Positions 25,746-33,638 of a stretch of 64,000 nt of DNA are shown here, piece by piece; position 1 is the first letter of the stretch, and each line of letters opens with the position of its first letter. The position numbers were made by a program, and so were the translations under genes. Origin of the DNA: Euryarchaeota archaeon UBA86 (GTDB taxonomy: Archaea; Thermoplasmatota; Poseidoniia; Poseidoniales; Thalassarchaeaceae); assembly GCA_002503055.1 (NCBI GenBank), contig DAQX01000008.1, positions 1 to 64,000 of the forward strand, written 5' to 3'. The notes under the pieces were generated by a model. The model did no database searches. It saw only the letters and a list, made by a program, of their open reading frames with translations, and was not told where the DNA came from.

Positions 25746-26210
25746 TTACTCGACCAATTCTGTCTCGTCTTCTTCGACAACCACTGAGTTTGACTCTACT
25801 TCGATAACTTTGGCCATTGATTCCTCTTTTGCGTGTACGACTGCCGGCTGTCTTTCTAGGCTGGGGATGAAAGTAGCGATGGAGACCCAAATTAGTACAA
25901 GTACAAGTATTGGAGTGAGAGAGTCCCTGAGAGCCATAGTTAGTTCCTGTTGCTCAAAGGACGATATGAATGCCCACAGAAAACCTATCAAGAAAGTGAT
26001 CAGTAACAGAATGGAGCCAACAATTGCAAGACCCACTCTGACAGGCATCTTGCCAAATGAGGCAAAGACGAAATTGATTATTGCAGACATGTTACGACTG
26101 CAAAATCGGAAGAATCTGGTAAAGATGGTCCGACCAAAGAAGCTCATTGCTATCGGTTGGGCGTCTCGAGTCGTATTGATGAACATGCCGAGAGAAGTAA
26201 TCTCAGACAA
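25746..26210 (-). CDS. Membrane protein of unknown function
   Basis: 154 residues with an N-terminal aromatic/basic stretch, two strong membrane helices (VGLAIVGSILLLITFLIGFLW and SLTPILVLVLIWVSIATFI) and a charged, Glu-rich C-terminal tail. It converges with the XdhC-like gene with no spacer. No family recognised. Confidence 0.55.
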   Translation of the reverse strand: MSEITSLGMFINTTRDAQPIAMSFFGRTIFTRFFRFCSRNMSAIINFVFASFGKMPVRVGLAIVGSILLLITFLIGFLWAFISSFEQQELTMALRDSLTPILVLVLIWVSIATFIPSLERQPAVVHAKEESMAKVIEVESNSVVVEEDETELVE

Positions 26211-26245
26211 CTAAGACTGAAATCTACCTGTCATCACGGACTGCC

Positions 26246-27466
26246 GTGCGGAGCGTTGCCCTGGTCATCTCATTACTCGTCATCGCGACTCCACTCAGTG
26301 GATGTTTGCTATGGGGTGAAGATGAGATTTCAGCAGAAATACCGGAAGAGGAAGAGGGATTCGGGGCTTTCAGTGTGGTCGCCCCAATCGATACTGGAAT
26401 CAATGTCTATCACAATCACTTCAGGATGAATGAATCTTATCCCCAGTGGCTTCTCGATGGACTTGGTGTCAACAAAATCTGCGATGTAACCCTGAATGGA
26501 ACTTGGCAGGAGCGATACGAGGCCGACAAGGAGTCTTGCTGGGACAACATCACCTCAGAGCATATTGTCTGGTTCCGAGGTACAAGAATCATCGGCACGA
26601 CACCAGATGACAACACCGACATCCCAATTCTAGACGATCCTCAGGACGGGCATGGGACAGCTGTAACTGGTTCAGTTCTTAATGCGAATCCGAATGCGGT
26701 GATATTCTTTGTAGAGGGTTTCAGTGATGCGGCTGTTCTAGCTGCTGCAAACCAACCTCTAGTCGACATTATCACAACCAGTTTCGGTCCGATAGGTTCC
26801 ATCCCAGTACCTGGCATAGAAGACGCTACCAAGGTAGCGGTGGTTCAGAACAAGAAAATCCACACAGGTGCCGCTGACAATACTCCTTCTCCGGCTGTGC
26901 AGGACCCTACAGCAGGACCTCCTTGGAGCATCGGTGTATCTGGCTATGCCGAAGAAGGCGATGACCAGAAAGAGACGATGAGTGGTTCCTATCCTGATGT
27001 GGCCGCAGATTGGACACAAGTACTGCCCAATCACGATGATATCGATGGTTACCACGAGACCTCGGGAACTTCTTTTGCGACGCCTAGAACTGCTGGTCTT
27101 CTCTCAAAGGTCCTGATGTGGCTCAGACATGAATTCGAAGATATGTCATCGGGGGCTGATCCTGAAGTCCGAGGTGGCCTGATGGTTAATGGAACTAATT
27201 TCTCCCTCACAAATGACGATATCAGAGATGCACTGAACCTATCTGGTTGGTATCCATCATTCAGTACTTGGGATCCTCTTTCGGGAACTACTCCAATATC
27301 GCCCGTAGCTCCGTGTACTCAGGTTGGTTGGGGCGTTGTAAATGAGAGCAATGTTATTCCCATCATCGAGCATCTGAACAGTACTACTACTATGCCTTCG
27401 CGACCTAGTGATGTAGTGATGTGTATGGAAGCCAATCAGGCCATCAGAGAAGCATATTGGGGATAG
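26246..27466 (+). CDS. Subtilisin-like protease lipoprotein
   Basis: 406 residues from GTG 26246. The signal ends in the lipobox LSGC, so the protein should be lipid-anchored outside the membrane. Catalytic residues of an S8 peptidase can be found: Asp in VVAPIDTGINVYH, His in DGHGTAVTGS, an oxyanion-hole candidate Asn in GAADNTPSP and Ser in SGTSFATPRTAG. The stretch between Asp and His (about 100 residues) is longer than usual and the motifs are divergent, so activity is likely but not assured. It is the third subtilase in the window and the only lipoprotein form. Confidence 0.83.
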   Translation: MRSVALVISLLVIATPLSGCLLWGEDEISAEIPEEEEGFGAFSVVAPIDTGINVYHNHFRMNESYPQWLLDGLGVNKICDVTLNGTWQERYEADKESCWDNITSEHIVWFRGTRIIGTTPDDNTDIPILDDPQDGHGTAVTGSVLNANPNAVIFFVEGFSDAAVLAAANQPLVDIITTSFGPIGSIPVPGIEDATKVAVVQNKKIHTGAADNTPSPAVQDPTAGPPWSIGVSGYAEEGDDQKETMSGSYPDVAADWTQVLPNHDDIDGYHETSGTSFATPRTAGLLSKVLMWLRHEFEDMSSGADPEVRGGLMVNGTNFSLTNDDIRDALNLSGWYPSFSTWDPLSGTTPISPVAPCTQVGWGVVNESNVIPIIEHLNSTTTMPSRPSDVVMCMEANQAIREAYWG

Positions 27467-27479
27467 TCGCCCGAGGATT

Positions 27480-27498
27480 CAATACGAGTGATGTATTG
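27480..27498. promoter_or_regulatory. Inverted repeat before the HTH_10 regulator
   Basis: CAATAC-N7-GTATTG lies 8 bases upstream of the ATG at 27507. Its position suits an autoregulatory operator near the transcription start, but it is short and this is only a suggestion. Confidence 0.3.
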
Positions 27499-27506
27499 GA
27501 ATAAGT

Positions 27507-28154
27507 ATGAGGAAGGTCATTCTGAGATGGAAGATATCTTCCCTTACTGGTGCTAAGGAATTGTCAAAAATCCTCAATGTAGCTGAGCGGGTGGAAATCC
27601 TAGGACATCTCGCTGTTGGGCCCGGTAGCGTTACTCAGCTGGCTGAAATCAAGATGCGTGATGGGCACGCCATTGAGGAAATATCCGAGTTTGATAGTTT
27701 CGAGGTAATCGAGCAGCATGAGGAAGACGAGAATGGTGCCCTAGTAAGCCTACTTTGCACTCACCCTCTGGCTGTATCGGCGATTGAGATGTCGAATATT
27801 CATGTTCAGCCCCCATACGGTATCGATGCCGCGCGAGGGATGGAGCTCAGGCTATCTGGCCATTCCAAGTCGATTAGTCGCTTCCTTGCTTTACTGAGGA
27901 TGATTCTCCCCCCTGACAAAGTAAGTGTGCAATCCTTGAGAGGGAGGGAGAAGAATGATTGGGCTAGCAACCTGACAAAGAGACAGCGCGAAGTAGTCTC
28001 ACATGCTGTCAAGCGAGGATATTACAAGACTGATTCGGAAGTTACTCTTAGACAGTTGGCAGACGAGTTGGGGATGGCTAGAAGCACCCTTGGAGAGCAT
28101 CTCCAGAGAGCTGAGGAAGAAATCATGAAAATGGCCGTAGAAGACATCAGTTGA
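27507..28154 (+). CDS. HTH_10 (bacterio-opsin-activator-like) transcriptional regulator
   Basis: 215 residues. The C-terminal 50 residues match the archaeal HTH_10 domain: LTKRQREVVSHAVKRGYY, then SEVTLRQLADELGMARSTLGEHLQRAEEEI, with the recognition helix around MARSTLGEHL. The N-terminal 150 residues are probably a sensory or dimerisation domain without a clear match. It sits just upstream of the three hydroxylase structural genes on the same strand, so it is a candidate regulator of them. A hairpin (28151-28169) overlaps its stop codon. Confidence 0.85.
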   Translation: MRKVILRWKISSLTGAKELSKILNVAERVEILGHLAVGPGSVTQLAEIKMRDGHAIEEISEFDSFEVIEQHEEDENGALVSLLCTHPLAVSAIEMSNIHVQPPYGIDAARGMELRLSGHSKSISRFLALLRMILPPDKVSVQSLRGREKNDWASNLTKRQREVVSHAVKRGYYKTDSEVTLRQLADELGMARSTLGEHLQRAEEEIMKMAVEDIS

Positions 28155-28169
28155 CCCCAAGGGGGTCAA
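28151..28169 (+). terminator. Hairpin across the regulator's stop codon
   Basis: TTGACCCC-AAG-GGGGTCAA is a perfect 8-bp stem with a 3-base loop that includes the TGA of the HTH_10 gene. No T-run follows. It could separate the regulator from the hydroxylase genes or adjust expression between them. Confidence 0.4.
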
Positions 28170-28207
28170 AGGAATGCTCAAAGGGCGTTGCTTACGCTGG
28201 CCTACTG

Positions 28208-28783
28208 ATGGTCCAGTTCAGACTGCCCATGCTGCCTCGCTCCGGGCAACTTCCTTGGGATGCCGAGGTTAACGGAGAAGAGGTATCCCTACACATCGAT
28301 GGAAACTCGATTCTTCTCGATGTGTTACGTGATCAGGCTGGTAGTCTCGGGACCAAGCGCGGTTGCGATATGGGGACTTGTGGATGTTGTAGTGTCCTGA
28401 TTGATGGAGAGCCTAGACTGTCCTGTCTAACTCTAGCCCAAGAGGCGTCTGGTTGTTCAATTACAACAGTCGAGGGTTTGTCTGATGGGCATCACCTACA
28501 TCCAATCCAACAGACATTCGCAGAGTGTGGAGGGAGCCAATGTGGATTCTGCACACCCGGATTCCTCGTCGTCATATCGGCCTTATTGGAAGAAAACGAC
28601 CAACCTAATGAGGACGAGATTAAGTGTGCCATAGAGGGTAATCTTTGCCGTTGTACTGGATATCAGCAGATTGTGGATTCTGTGAAGGCTGCATCTGACA
28701 TTCTTGTATCTGGCGAGACTACTGAAGATTCCACTAGTGCCAAGAGCGATCCGAACCCGAGACTCTCCGAGGGAGGTGATTAG
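28208..28783 (+). CDS. Molybdenum hydroxylase small subunit with two [2Fe-2S] clusters
   Basis: About 191 residues. The N-terminal plant-type ferredoxin site is GCDMGTCGCCSVLIDG with SC about 20 residues on; the C-terminal four-helix cluster site is SQCGFCTPGF with CRCTGYQQI. This is the electron-transfer subunit of xanthine dehydrogenase / CO dehydrogenase / 4-hydroxybenzoyl-CoA reductase-type enzymes. The 20-residue C-terminal extension is low complexity. I prefer ATG 28208; a TTG at 28151 is in frame but lies in the hairpin. The large-subunit gene follows with no spacer. Confidence 0.93.
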   Translation: MVQFRLPMLPRSGQLPWDAEVNGEEVSLHIDGNSILLDVLRDQAGSLGTKRGCDMGTCGCCSVLIDGEPRLSCLTLAQEASGCSITTVEGLSDGHHLHPIQQTFAECGGSQCGFCTPGFLVVISALLEENDQPNEDEIKCAIEGNLCRCTGYQQIVDSVKAASDILVSGETTEDSTSAKSDPNPRLSEGGD

Positions 28784-31537
28784 TTGTCCGGCAAGAAGAA
28801 GGTCGAGGGTTATCGTCAGCAGAGCGGTAAACTTCCCTTCCCACGCCCCGGTTCGGGAGGAAGTCGCAGAACCAGTGAGCCTCGAGACGAAGAGGCAATT
28901 GCCGCTTCAAAGGCGGCTGATGGGCATCGTCACGATGATCTGATTACTGGCTCTACCATTGGCAAGCCAACTGGCTTGATCGATAGTCGTTGGAAGGTCA
29001 CCGGCCAAGCTCAGTATGGTGACGATATCCGACTACCGGGTGAATTGATTGGTAGAATTGTTAGGTCGACGCGTCACTATGCCAGAGTCCTGTCAATCGA
29101 TGCCTCGGCAGCCTTGGAACTCCCAGGGGTGGTTGCTATAGCAACCGGAGAAGATGCTCCAGCTAGATTTGGTGTCCTGCCAGTAACCAAGGACGAGCAT
29201 GCTATGGCCGTAGAGAAGGCTCGTCATGTCGGTGACCCAATCGCTTGTGTGGCAGCTGTGGATGAAGATACTGCCAGGGAGGCCGTTCGTCTAATCGAGA
29301 TAGAGTACGAGGATCTTGATGCGATTCACGATATGCGAAAAGGGCTCGAGGATTCTCCGGAACCAATTCATGACCGTGGAGACTACCATATAGGGTCCTC
29401 GAATGTTCAGAAACGAGTTTTCCAAGAGTTTGGAGACATCGGAGGGATGACTGAGAATGCGATTGCTAGCCATACCTCTGATTGGCTCTTCGCTGGTGCA
29501 AATCACGGCTTCACTGAACCACATGCCGTCGTCGCCAATTGGGATCCATCTGGCAGGTTGACCCTATACACTCCTCAGCAAGTTCCACATTATGTTCACA
29601 GAGCCCTAGCTGATGTACTGGAAACACCGATGCATCAAATCAATGTCTTCAGGACATTCGTTGGCGGGGGATTCGGCGGTAAGTCCGATCCGTTTCCGCA
29701 TGAGATGTGTGCCGCTATCTTATCTCGCAAGGCAGGTAGACCGGTCAGAATCAACTTCGATCGTGAAGAGGTGTTCTGGGTAAATCGGGGCCGGCATCCT
29801 TCTCGTATAGAGATGAATCTACACGCTGACTCTCAGGGCAGAATCTGTGGCATAGAGACTGATGCTCTAATCGACGGTGGGGCATTTGCCTCCTTTGGTC
29901 ATGTTACTACTTACTACAACGGAGTCCTACATACAGCTCCTTACGAAATCGGAGCGTTCCATTACACGGGTGCCAGAGTGTGGACGAACAAACCGGCCAG
30001 TGGGGCGATGAGGGGCCACGGAGCTGTGAACTCAAGGTGTGCGGTTGAAGTTGGAATGGATGATTTGGCTGAAAAATTAGGCGTGGATCCCATTACACTC
30101 AGACTGGCTAATCTTCTCCCCCCTCATTCTGCTACAATCACTGGATTCAGGGTCACAAGTATAGGGATGAGAGAATGTCTGGAGAGGGTCAAGGAGGCTT
30201 CGGGCTGGGATGAGAAGTTCCGCAAGTTGCCCGATGGCCATGGAATAGGGATAGGTTGTGGATTCTTCATCTCCGGCAGCGGGCTGCCTATTCACTGGGA
30301 GCCAAACAAGTTCCCTCACGCTACAGTCCATCTCAAGATAGACATGGATGGAGGAGTAACCGTTCACACCGGGGCAGCAGATATCGGCCAGGGCTCAGAT
30401 ACCGTAGTTGCTCAATCGGTCGCCGAAGTTCTTGGGTTACCATTGGATATGATTCGAGTTCGTAGTCGAGAGACTGATACCTCTCCCGTCGACTTAGGCT
30501 CATATTCATCTCGTGTTACTTTCATGAATGCAAATGCTGCAATTTCGGCGGCTATGAACATCCGAGAGAAGTTGCTTGAAGCCGCTTCCATAGTGACTGG
30601 TGTGTCATCTGACACGCTGGTCATTGGTGACAGGCGAATATATGACAAGAGAGACCCGGGAATCGGGATTTCTTATCTCGAAGCTTTACACAAGGCTCAG
30701 GAAGAGAAGGGTGCACTGGTCTCATCCGGGGCCTATCGCACCCCTCCAATGGGAAGAGTCCACAAGGGTGCTGGAGCAGGAATTGCCCCGGCATACTCGT
30801 TCTCAGCATATGTTGCCGAGGTCAAGGTAGATGCGGAAACAGGTCAAACAAAGGTGCTTAAGATCTGGGCAGCCCATGACTGTGGCAAGGCCCTGAATCC
30901 TCTATCCGTCAAAGGACAGATGATTGGCTCATGCCACATGGGCCTAGGGCAAGTCCTTAGTGAGGAAATGAAGTATGGGCGCAATGGACACCTGATGAAT
31001 CCAGACCTGCTCGACTACAAGATTCCTAGCGTTCACGAGATGCCTGAGGTTGTGCCCATAATCGTCGAGTCCAACGACTCAGAGGGTCCTTTCGGTGCTA
31101 AAGAGGCCGGAGAAGGTCCTCTTCTGCCAATACTCCCAGCCGTCTGTAACGCTGTATATGATGCGATTGGGGTCAGAACTAGCGAGTTGCCAATCACCCC
31201 GGACAGAATGTATCGTCTAATCGAGAGAAGATGCAAGAAGGAGAGTGTTGAGCCTAGTGATCTCCATTCTCCTAGGCTCGAGCACTCTGAATTGCAAGGC
31301 GTCCTTGAGTCGCGGGCTGCCGAGCATGCTGCTAGAGATTCTGCCCGTGCATCAATGGAGGATGATTCTCCATATCATAACGGTGCTTTGTTTGGATTTG
31401 ATCCGCTTGTTCCCGCAGATGAACAGGATGACAGATGGATTGTCAGCGTTACTCCAAGCGAGGAATATGTGGGCTCTCCGCGCTTGGCAGGAAGCGCTTG
31501 GAAGCATGCGGAGAGAAGGCACGGAGGTGGTATCTGA
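28784..31537 (+). CDS. Molybdenum hydroxylase large (molybdopterin-binding) subunit
   Basis: 917 residues from a TTG at 28784 that follows the previous stop directly, with GAGGTGAT upstream as ribosome site. The core has the xanthine-dehydrogenase-like order: TGKWKVTGQAQYGDD-type entry near residue 65, GGGFGGKSDPFPHE, AMRGHGAVNSRCAVE, GAADIGQGSDTV and the catalytic Glu motif AKEAGEGPLLPI. It lacks the AYxCSFR loop of true CO dehydrogenase. The first ~45 and last ~80 residues are charged extensions absent from typical enzymes. The companion medium subunit suggests a 4-hydroxybenzoyl-CoA-reductase-like enzyme; the substrate is unknown. Confidence 0.92.
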   Translation: MSGKKKVEGYRQQSGKLPFPRPGSGGSRRTSEPRDEEAIAASKAADGHRHDDLITGSTIGKPTGLIDSRWKVTGQAQYGDDIRLPGELIGRIVRSTRHYARVLSIDASAALELPGVVAIATGEDAPARFGVLPVTKDEHAMAVEKARHVGDPIACVAAVDEDTAREAVRLIEIEYEDLDAIHDMRKGLEDSPEPIHDRGDYHIGSSNVQKRVFQEFGDIGGMTENAIASHTSDWLFAGANHGFTEPHAVVANWDPSGRLTLYTPQQVPHYVHRALADVLETPMHQINVFRTFVGGGFGGKSDPFPHEMCAAILSRKAGRPVRINFDREEVFWVNRGRHPSRIEMNLHADSQGRICGIETDALIDGGAFASFGHVTTYYNGVLHTAPYEIGAFHYTGARVWTNKPASGAMRGHGAVNSRCAVEVGMDDLAEKLGVDPITLRLANLLPPHSATITGFRVTSIGMRECLERVKEASGWDEKFRKLPDGHGIGIGCGFFISGSGLPIHWEPNKFPHATVHLKIDMDGGVTVHTGAADIGQGSDTVVAQSVAEVLGLPLDMIRVRSRETDTSPVDLGSYSSRVTFMNANAAISAAMNIREKLLEAASIVTGVSSDTLVIGDRRIYDKRDPGIGISYLEALHKAQEEKGALVSSGAYRTPPMGRVHKGAGAGIAPAYSFSAYVAEVKVDAETGQTKVLKIWAAHDCGKALNPLSVKGQMIGSCHMGLGQVLSEEMKYGRNGHLMNPDLLDYKIPSVHEMPEVVPIIVESNDSEGPFGAKEAGEGPLLPILPAVCNAVYDAIGVRTSELPITPDRMYRLIERRCKKESVEPSDLHSPRLEHSELQGVLESRAAEHAARDSARASMEDDSPYHNGALFGFDPLVPADEQDDRWIVSVTPSEEYVGSPRLAGSAWKHAERRHGGGI

Positions 31538-32520
31538 TGCGTATGCCTCCGTTCAATCTACACACTCCGGAGACATTGGAGCAAGCAATATCGCTATCAA
31601 GTGAGTTGGGAGATTCGGGAGAAGAGTTTGACTGGGTCGCAGGTGGCACCGACTTGCTTCCAAACTACAAATGGCATCTCAATGTAAAGCCTCATGTGAT
31701 TTCCTTAGCGAAAGTCTCTGAGTTGTCTAAGTTATCAGAAACTCACATCGGGGCAATGGTCAGGCTACATGAATTAGAGGATTCTGACGGAGTTCATCCT
31801 CTGCTATCCAAGGTGGCTGCGATGGTCGCTAGTGTGATGATTAGACGCTCGGGGACAGTAGGTGGAAACATCTGTCTCGATACTCGCTGCTTCTGGTTCA
31901 ATCAAACAGAAGAATGGCGCGAGTCGATTGATTGGTGCTACAAGTGCGACTGTGGAACTGGTGCGGACTGTCGGGTAATACCGAATCAGAATACCCTATG
32001 CGTTGCCACATACCAAGCAGATCTTGCTCCAGTACTAATGTGCCTAGGGGCGACTATTCATCTCGCAGGGCCTTCTGGTGCTAGATCGATGCCACTACAC
32101 GAGTTCTTTGAGTTAGACGGGAAAACAAGGAATGTTCTGAAGACAGGAGAGTTGGTCACTCACCTAACTTTGCCAGATGACTCCGGCGAATGGATGGGTG
32201 ACTATCAGAAACTGCGCCAGAGAGACTCGTGGGACTTCCCAGAAGCGGGAGTTGCAGTGGCTTGGAAACTTGGCGAAGGAGGAGCTCCTGCCGAGCTCAG
32301 AGTCGCTACCACGGGATTAGAGTCGATTCCAGGATATCACGATGAAGAGGCTGCAACAATACTTGGAGACTGGAAAGGTCGGGCTAGCCTCGAGGATTTG
32401 GCGGAGTCTGTTCGTACAGCAGTTAAGCCTGTGTTGAATACCTGGTATCCTCCATCCTACAGACGCAAGATGGTCAAGGTCTTAACAAAACGCGCCGGAA
32501 GCGGACTAACGGAAGTCTAG
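31537..32520 (+). CDS. Molybdenum hydroxylase FAD subunit with extra [4Fe-4S] loop (4-hydroxybenzoyl-CoA reductase beta-like)
   Basis: About 327 residues; the ATG shares its A with the large-subunit stop. The FAD-binding N-terminus shows WVAGGTDLLPN and RRSGTVGGNICLDTRC. A cysteine-rich insert follows (Cys113, 118, 134, 137, 139, 145, 155) with the DTRCFWFNQ and CDCGTGADC segments. In the xanthine oxidase family such a loop carrying an additional [4Fe-4S] cluster is known from the beta subunit of 4-hydroxybenzoyl-CoA reductase, which removes a phenolic hydroxyl during anaerobic aromatic breakdown. The gene order small-large-medium and the loop make that relationship the best guess. Whether the enzyme runs reductively here is unknown. 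Confidence 0.88.
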   Translation: MRMPPFNLHTPETLEQAISLSSELGDSGEEFDWVAGGTDLLPNYKWHLNVKPHVISLAKVSELSKLSETHIGAMVRLHELEDSDGVHPLLSKVAAMVASVMIRRSGTVGGNICLDTRCFWFNQTEEWRESIDWCYKCDCGTGADCRVIPNQNTLCVATYQADLAPVLMCLGATIHLAGPSGARSMPLHEFFELDGKTRNVLKTGELVTHLTLPDDSGEWMGDYQKLRQRDSWDFPEAGVAVAWKLGEGGAPAELRVATTGLESIPGYHDEEAATILGDWKGRASLEDLAESVRTAVKPVLNTWYPPSYRRKMVKVLTKRAGSGLTEV

Positions 32521-32521
32521 C

Positions 32522-33463
32522 ATGAATGGAAAACTCATCCTCTGTGTTTCGCTAATGATTGTCTGCTCTTTGACTACAGTAAATGCGCAAATTGGATCAT
32601 GGGAGATGGGCATAGAATACCCACAGGATAACGAGGATGTTCCATTCAATGTCAAACAGGATGGTACAGCATCCGTAGAATTCTTCGTCAGCAACGATGA
32701 ATTAGTGGATATAGTAGTCGAATTTGAGTACGAAATTCCATTCGAAGGAGAGGCCAATGGCCCAGAGTCGGAGACCATCGGATCAGGAGAGAATAAGACA
32801 TTCACTATGTCAATCTCCGGGATTGATGTCTGGAGTTTTGCTGCTGACTCGAAAGAGGAGTTTACAATCAGAGCCAATATGGTCTCGAGAGCTGGTTTGC
32901 CTGTTGGACTCCCGGGCGAGAATAGAGAAGCATCTGGAGAGTTGCGTATACCAACTATCTACTCCCTGGAGATTGATATCTCAGACCCAGTAGGCCCTAT
33001 GAACGCAGGGTCCGATGCCATACTCAGAGTTAGTGTGGTGAACCGCGGTAATGTTCAGGACAAGGTGGGAGATATCGAAGTCACTGACAATTGTCCACTA
33101 CTAACAACAGACAACGGCTTAGATTCATTGATGACGAAGAATATCCCCTCTGGCCAGACAGTTGAGGCGGACCTAGTTGCAACCGCATCGGAGAGTCATC
33201 CTCGCAGAAACTGTAAGGTCGAGGTTTCAATCTCTTCCAACGGTGCGATGAACTCTGGAGAGGCATCGGTTGTGAGTGATGATACAACTCTCACGGTTGA
33301 GCCTCCTTTACAGAATGAGGAGGGTAATTCCGGAAGTAATGAAGATGGAGATTCGGAGAGCGTAACTGAGGTAGTCAGCACTAGTCTTCCTTCGTTAGGT
33401 TTTGTCCATATTGTTGCAACTCTGGCAGTTGCTGCAGGGTACTCTAGACAGCGTTCTAACTGA
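32522..33463 (+). CDS. Secreted surface protein with C-terminal anchor
   Basis: 313 residues. A signal peptide ends near TVNAQ. Two beta-rich domains follow (about 25-130 and 135-255), the second with VSVVNRGNVQDKVG, reminiscent of CARDB/NEW3-type extracellular domains that begin with a statement of added or lost force. After an acidic Ser/Gly/Glu linker comes a short hydrophobic helix and a basic end (SRQRSN), the layout of archaeosortase/CTERM-anchored proteins. It starts one base after the hydroxylase gene but looks unrelated in function. A short T-rich run (33469-33475) follows the stop. Confidence 0.65.
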   Translation: MNGKLILCVSLMIVCSLTTVNAQIGSWEMGIEYPQDNEDVPFNVKQDGTASVEFFVSNDELVDIVVEFEYEIPFEGEANGPESETIGSGENKTFTMSISGIDVWSFAADSKEEFTIRANMVSRAGLPVGLPGENREASGELRIPTIYSLEIDISDPVGPMNAGSDAILRVSVVNRGNVQDKVGDIEVTDNCPLLTTDNGLDSLMTKNIPSGQTVEADLVATASESHPRRNCKVEVSISSNGAMNSGEASVVSDDTTLTVEPPLQNEEGNSGSNEDGDSESVTEVVSTSLPSLGFVHIVATLAVAAGYSRQRSN

Positions 33464-33498
33464 CTGTTATTTTCATTCCTGATTGGAGTGCCTGAGCG

Positions 33499-33612
33499 GG
33501 TGCAAAATTAGCACCGGGGGTACTCGATAACATGCTGGAGCGTAAACTTCTCTCAGCAATCTATAACTGTGGAATTATACTCCCGCAAGCACCGTAGGTG
33601 CTGCCTTGCAGC
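33499..33612 (+). promoter_or_regulatory. Structured leader of the MoxR operon
   Basis: The 175-base gap 33464-33638 holds three hairpins: GGTGC-N7-GCACC (33499-33515), AGCACC-GTA-GGTGCT (33588-33602) and GCTGC-CTT-GCAGC (33600-33612). The last two overlap by three bases and cannot both form. The first two share the same GGTGC/GCACC arms, so each left arm could also pair with the distant right arm. This is the arrangement of a switchable leader; the ligand or factor, if any, is unknown. The ATG of the first operon gene is at 33639. Confidence 0.4.
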
Positions 33613-33638
33613 AATAAAATCAGAAACAGGTGTTCACA

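Noticed and set aside
33499..33515. tRNA-like element in the MoxR leader
   Set aside because: Only short hairpins are present; there is no acceptor or T-arm.
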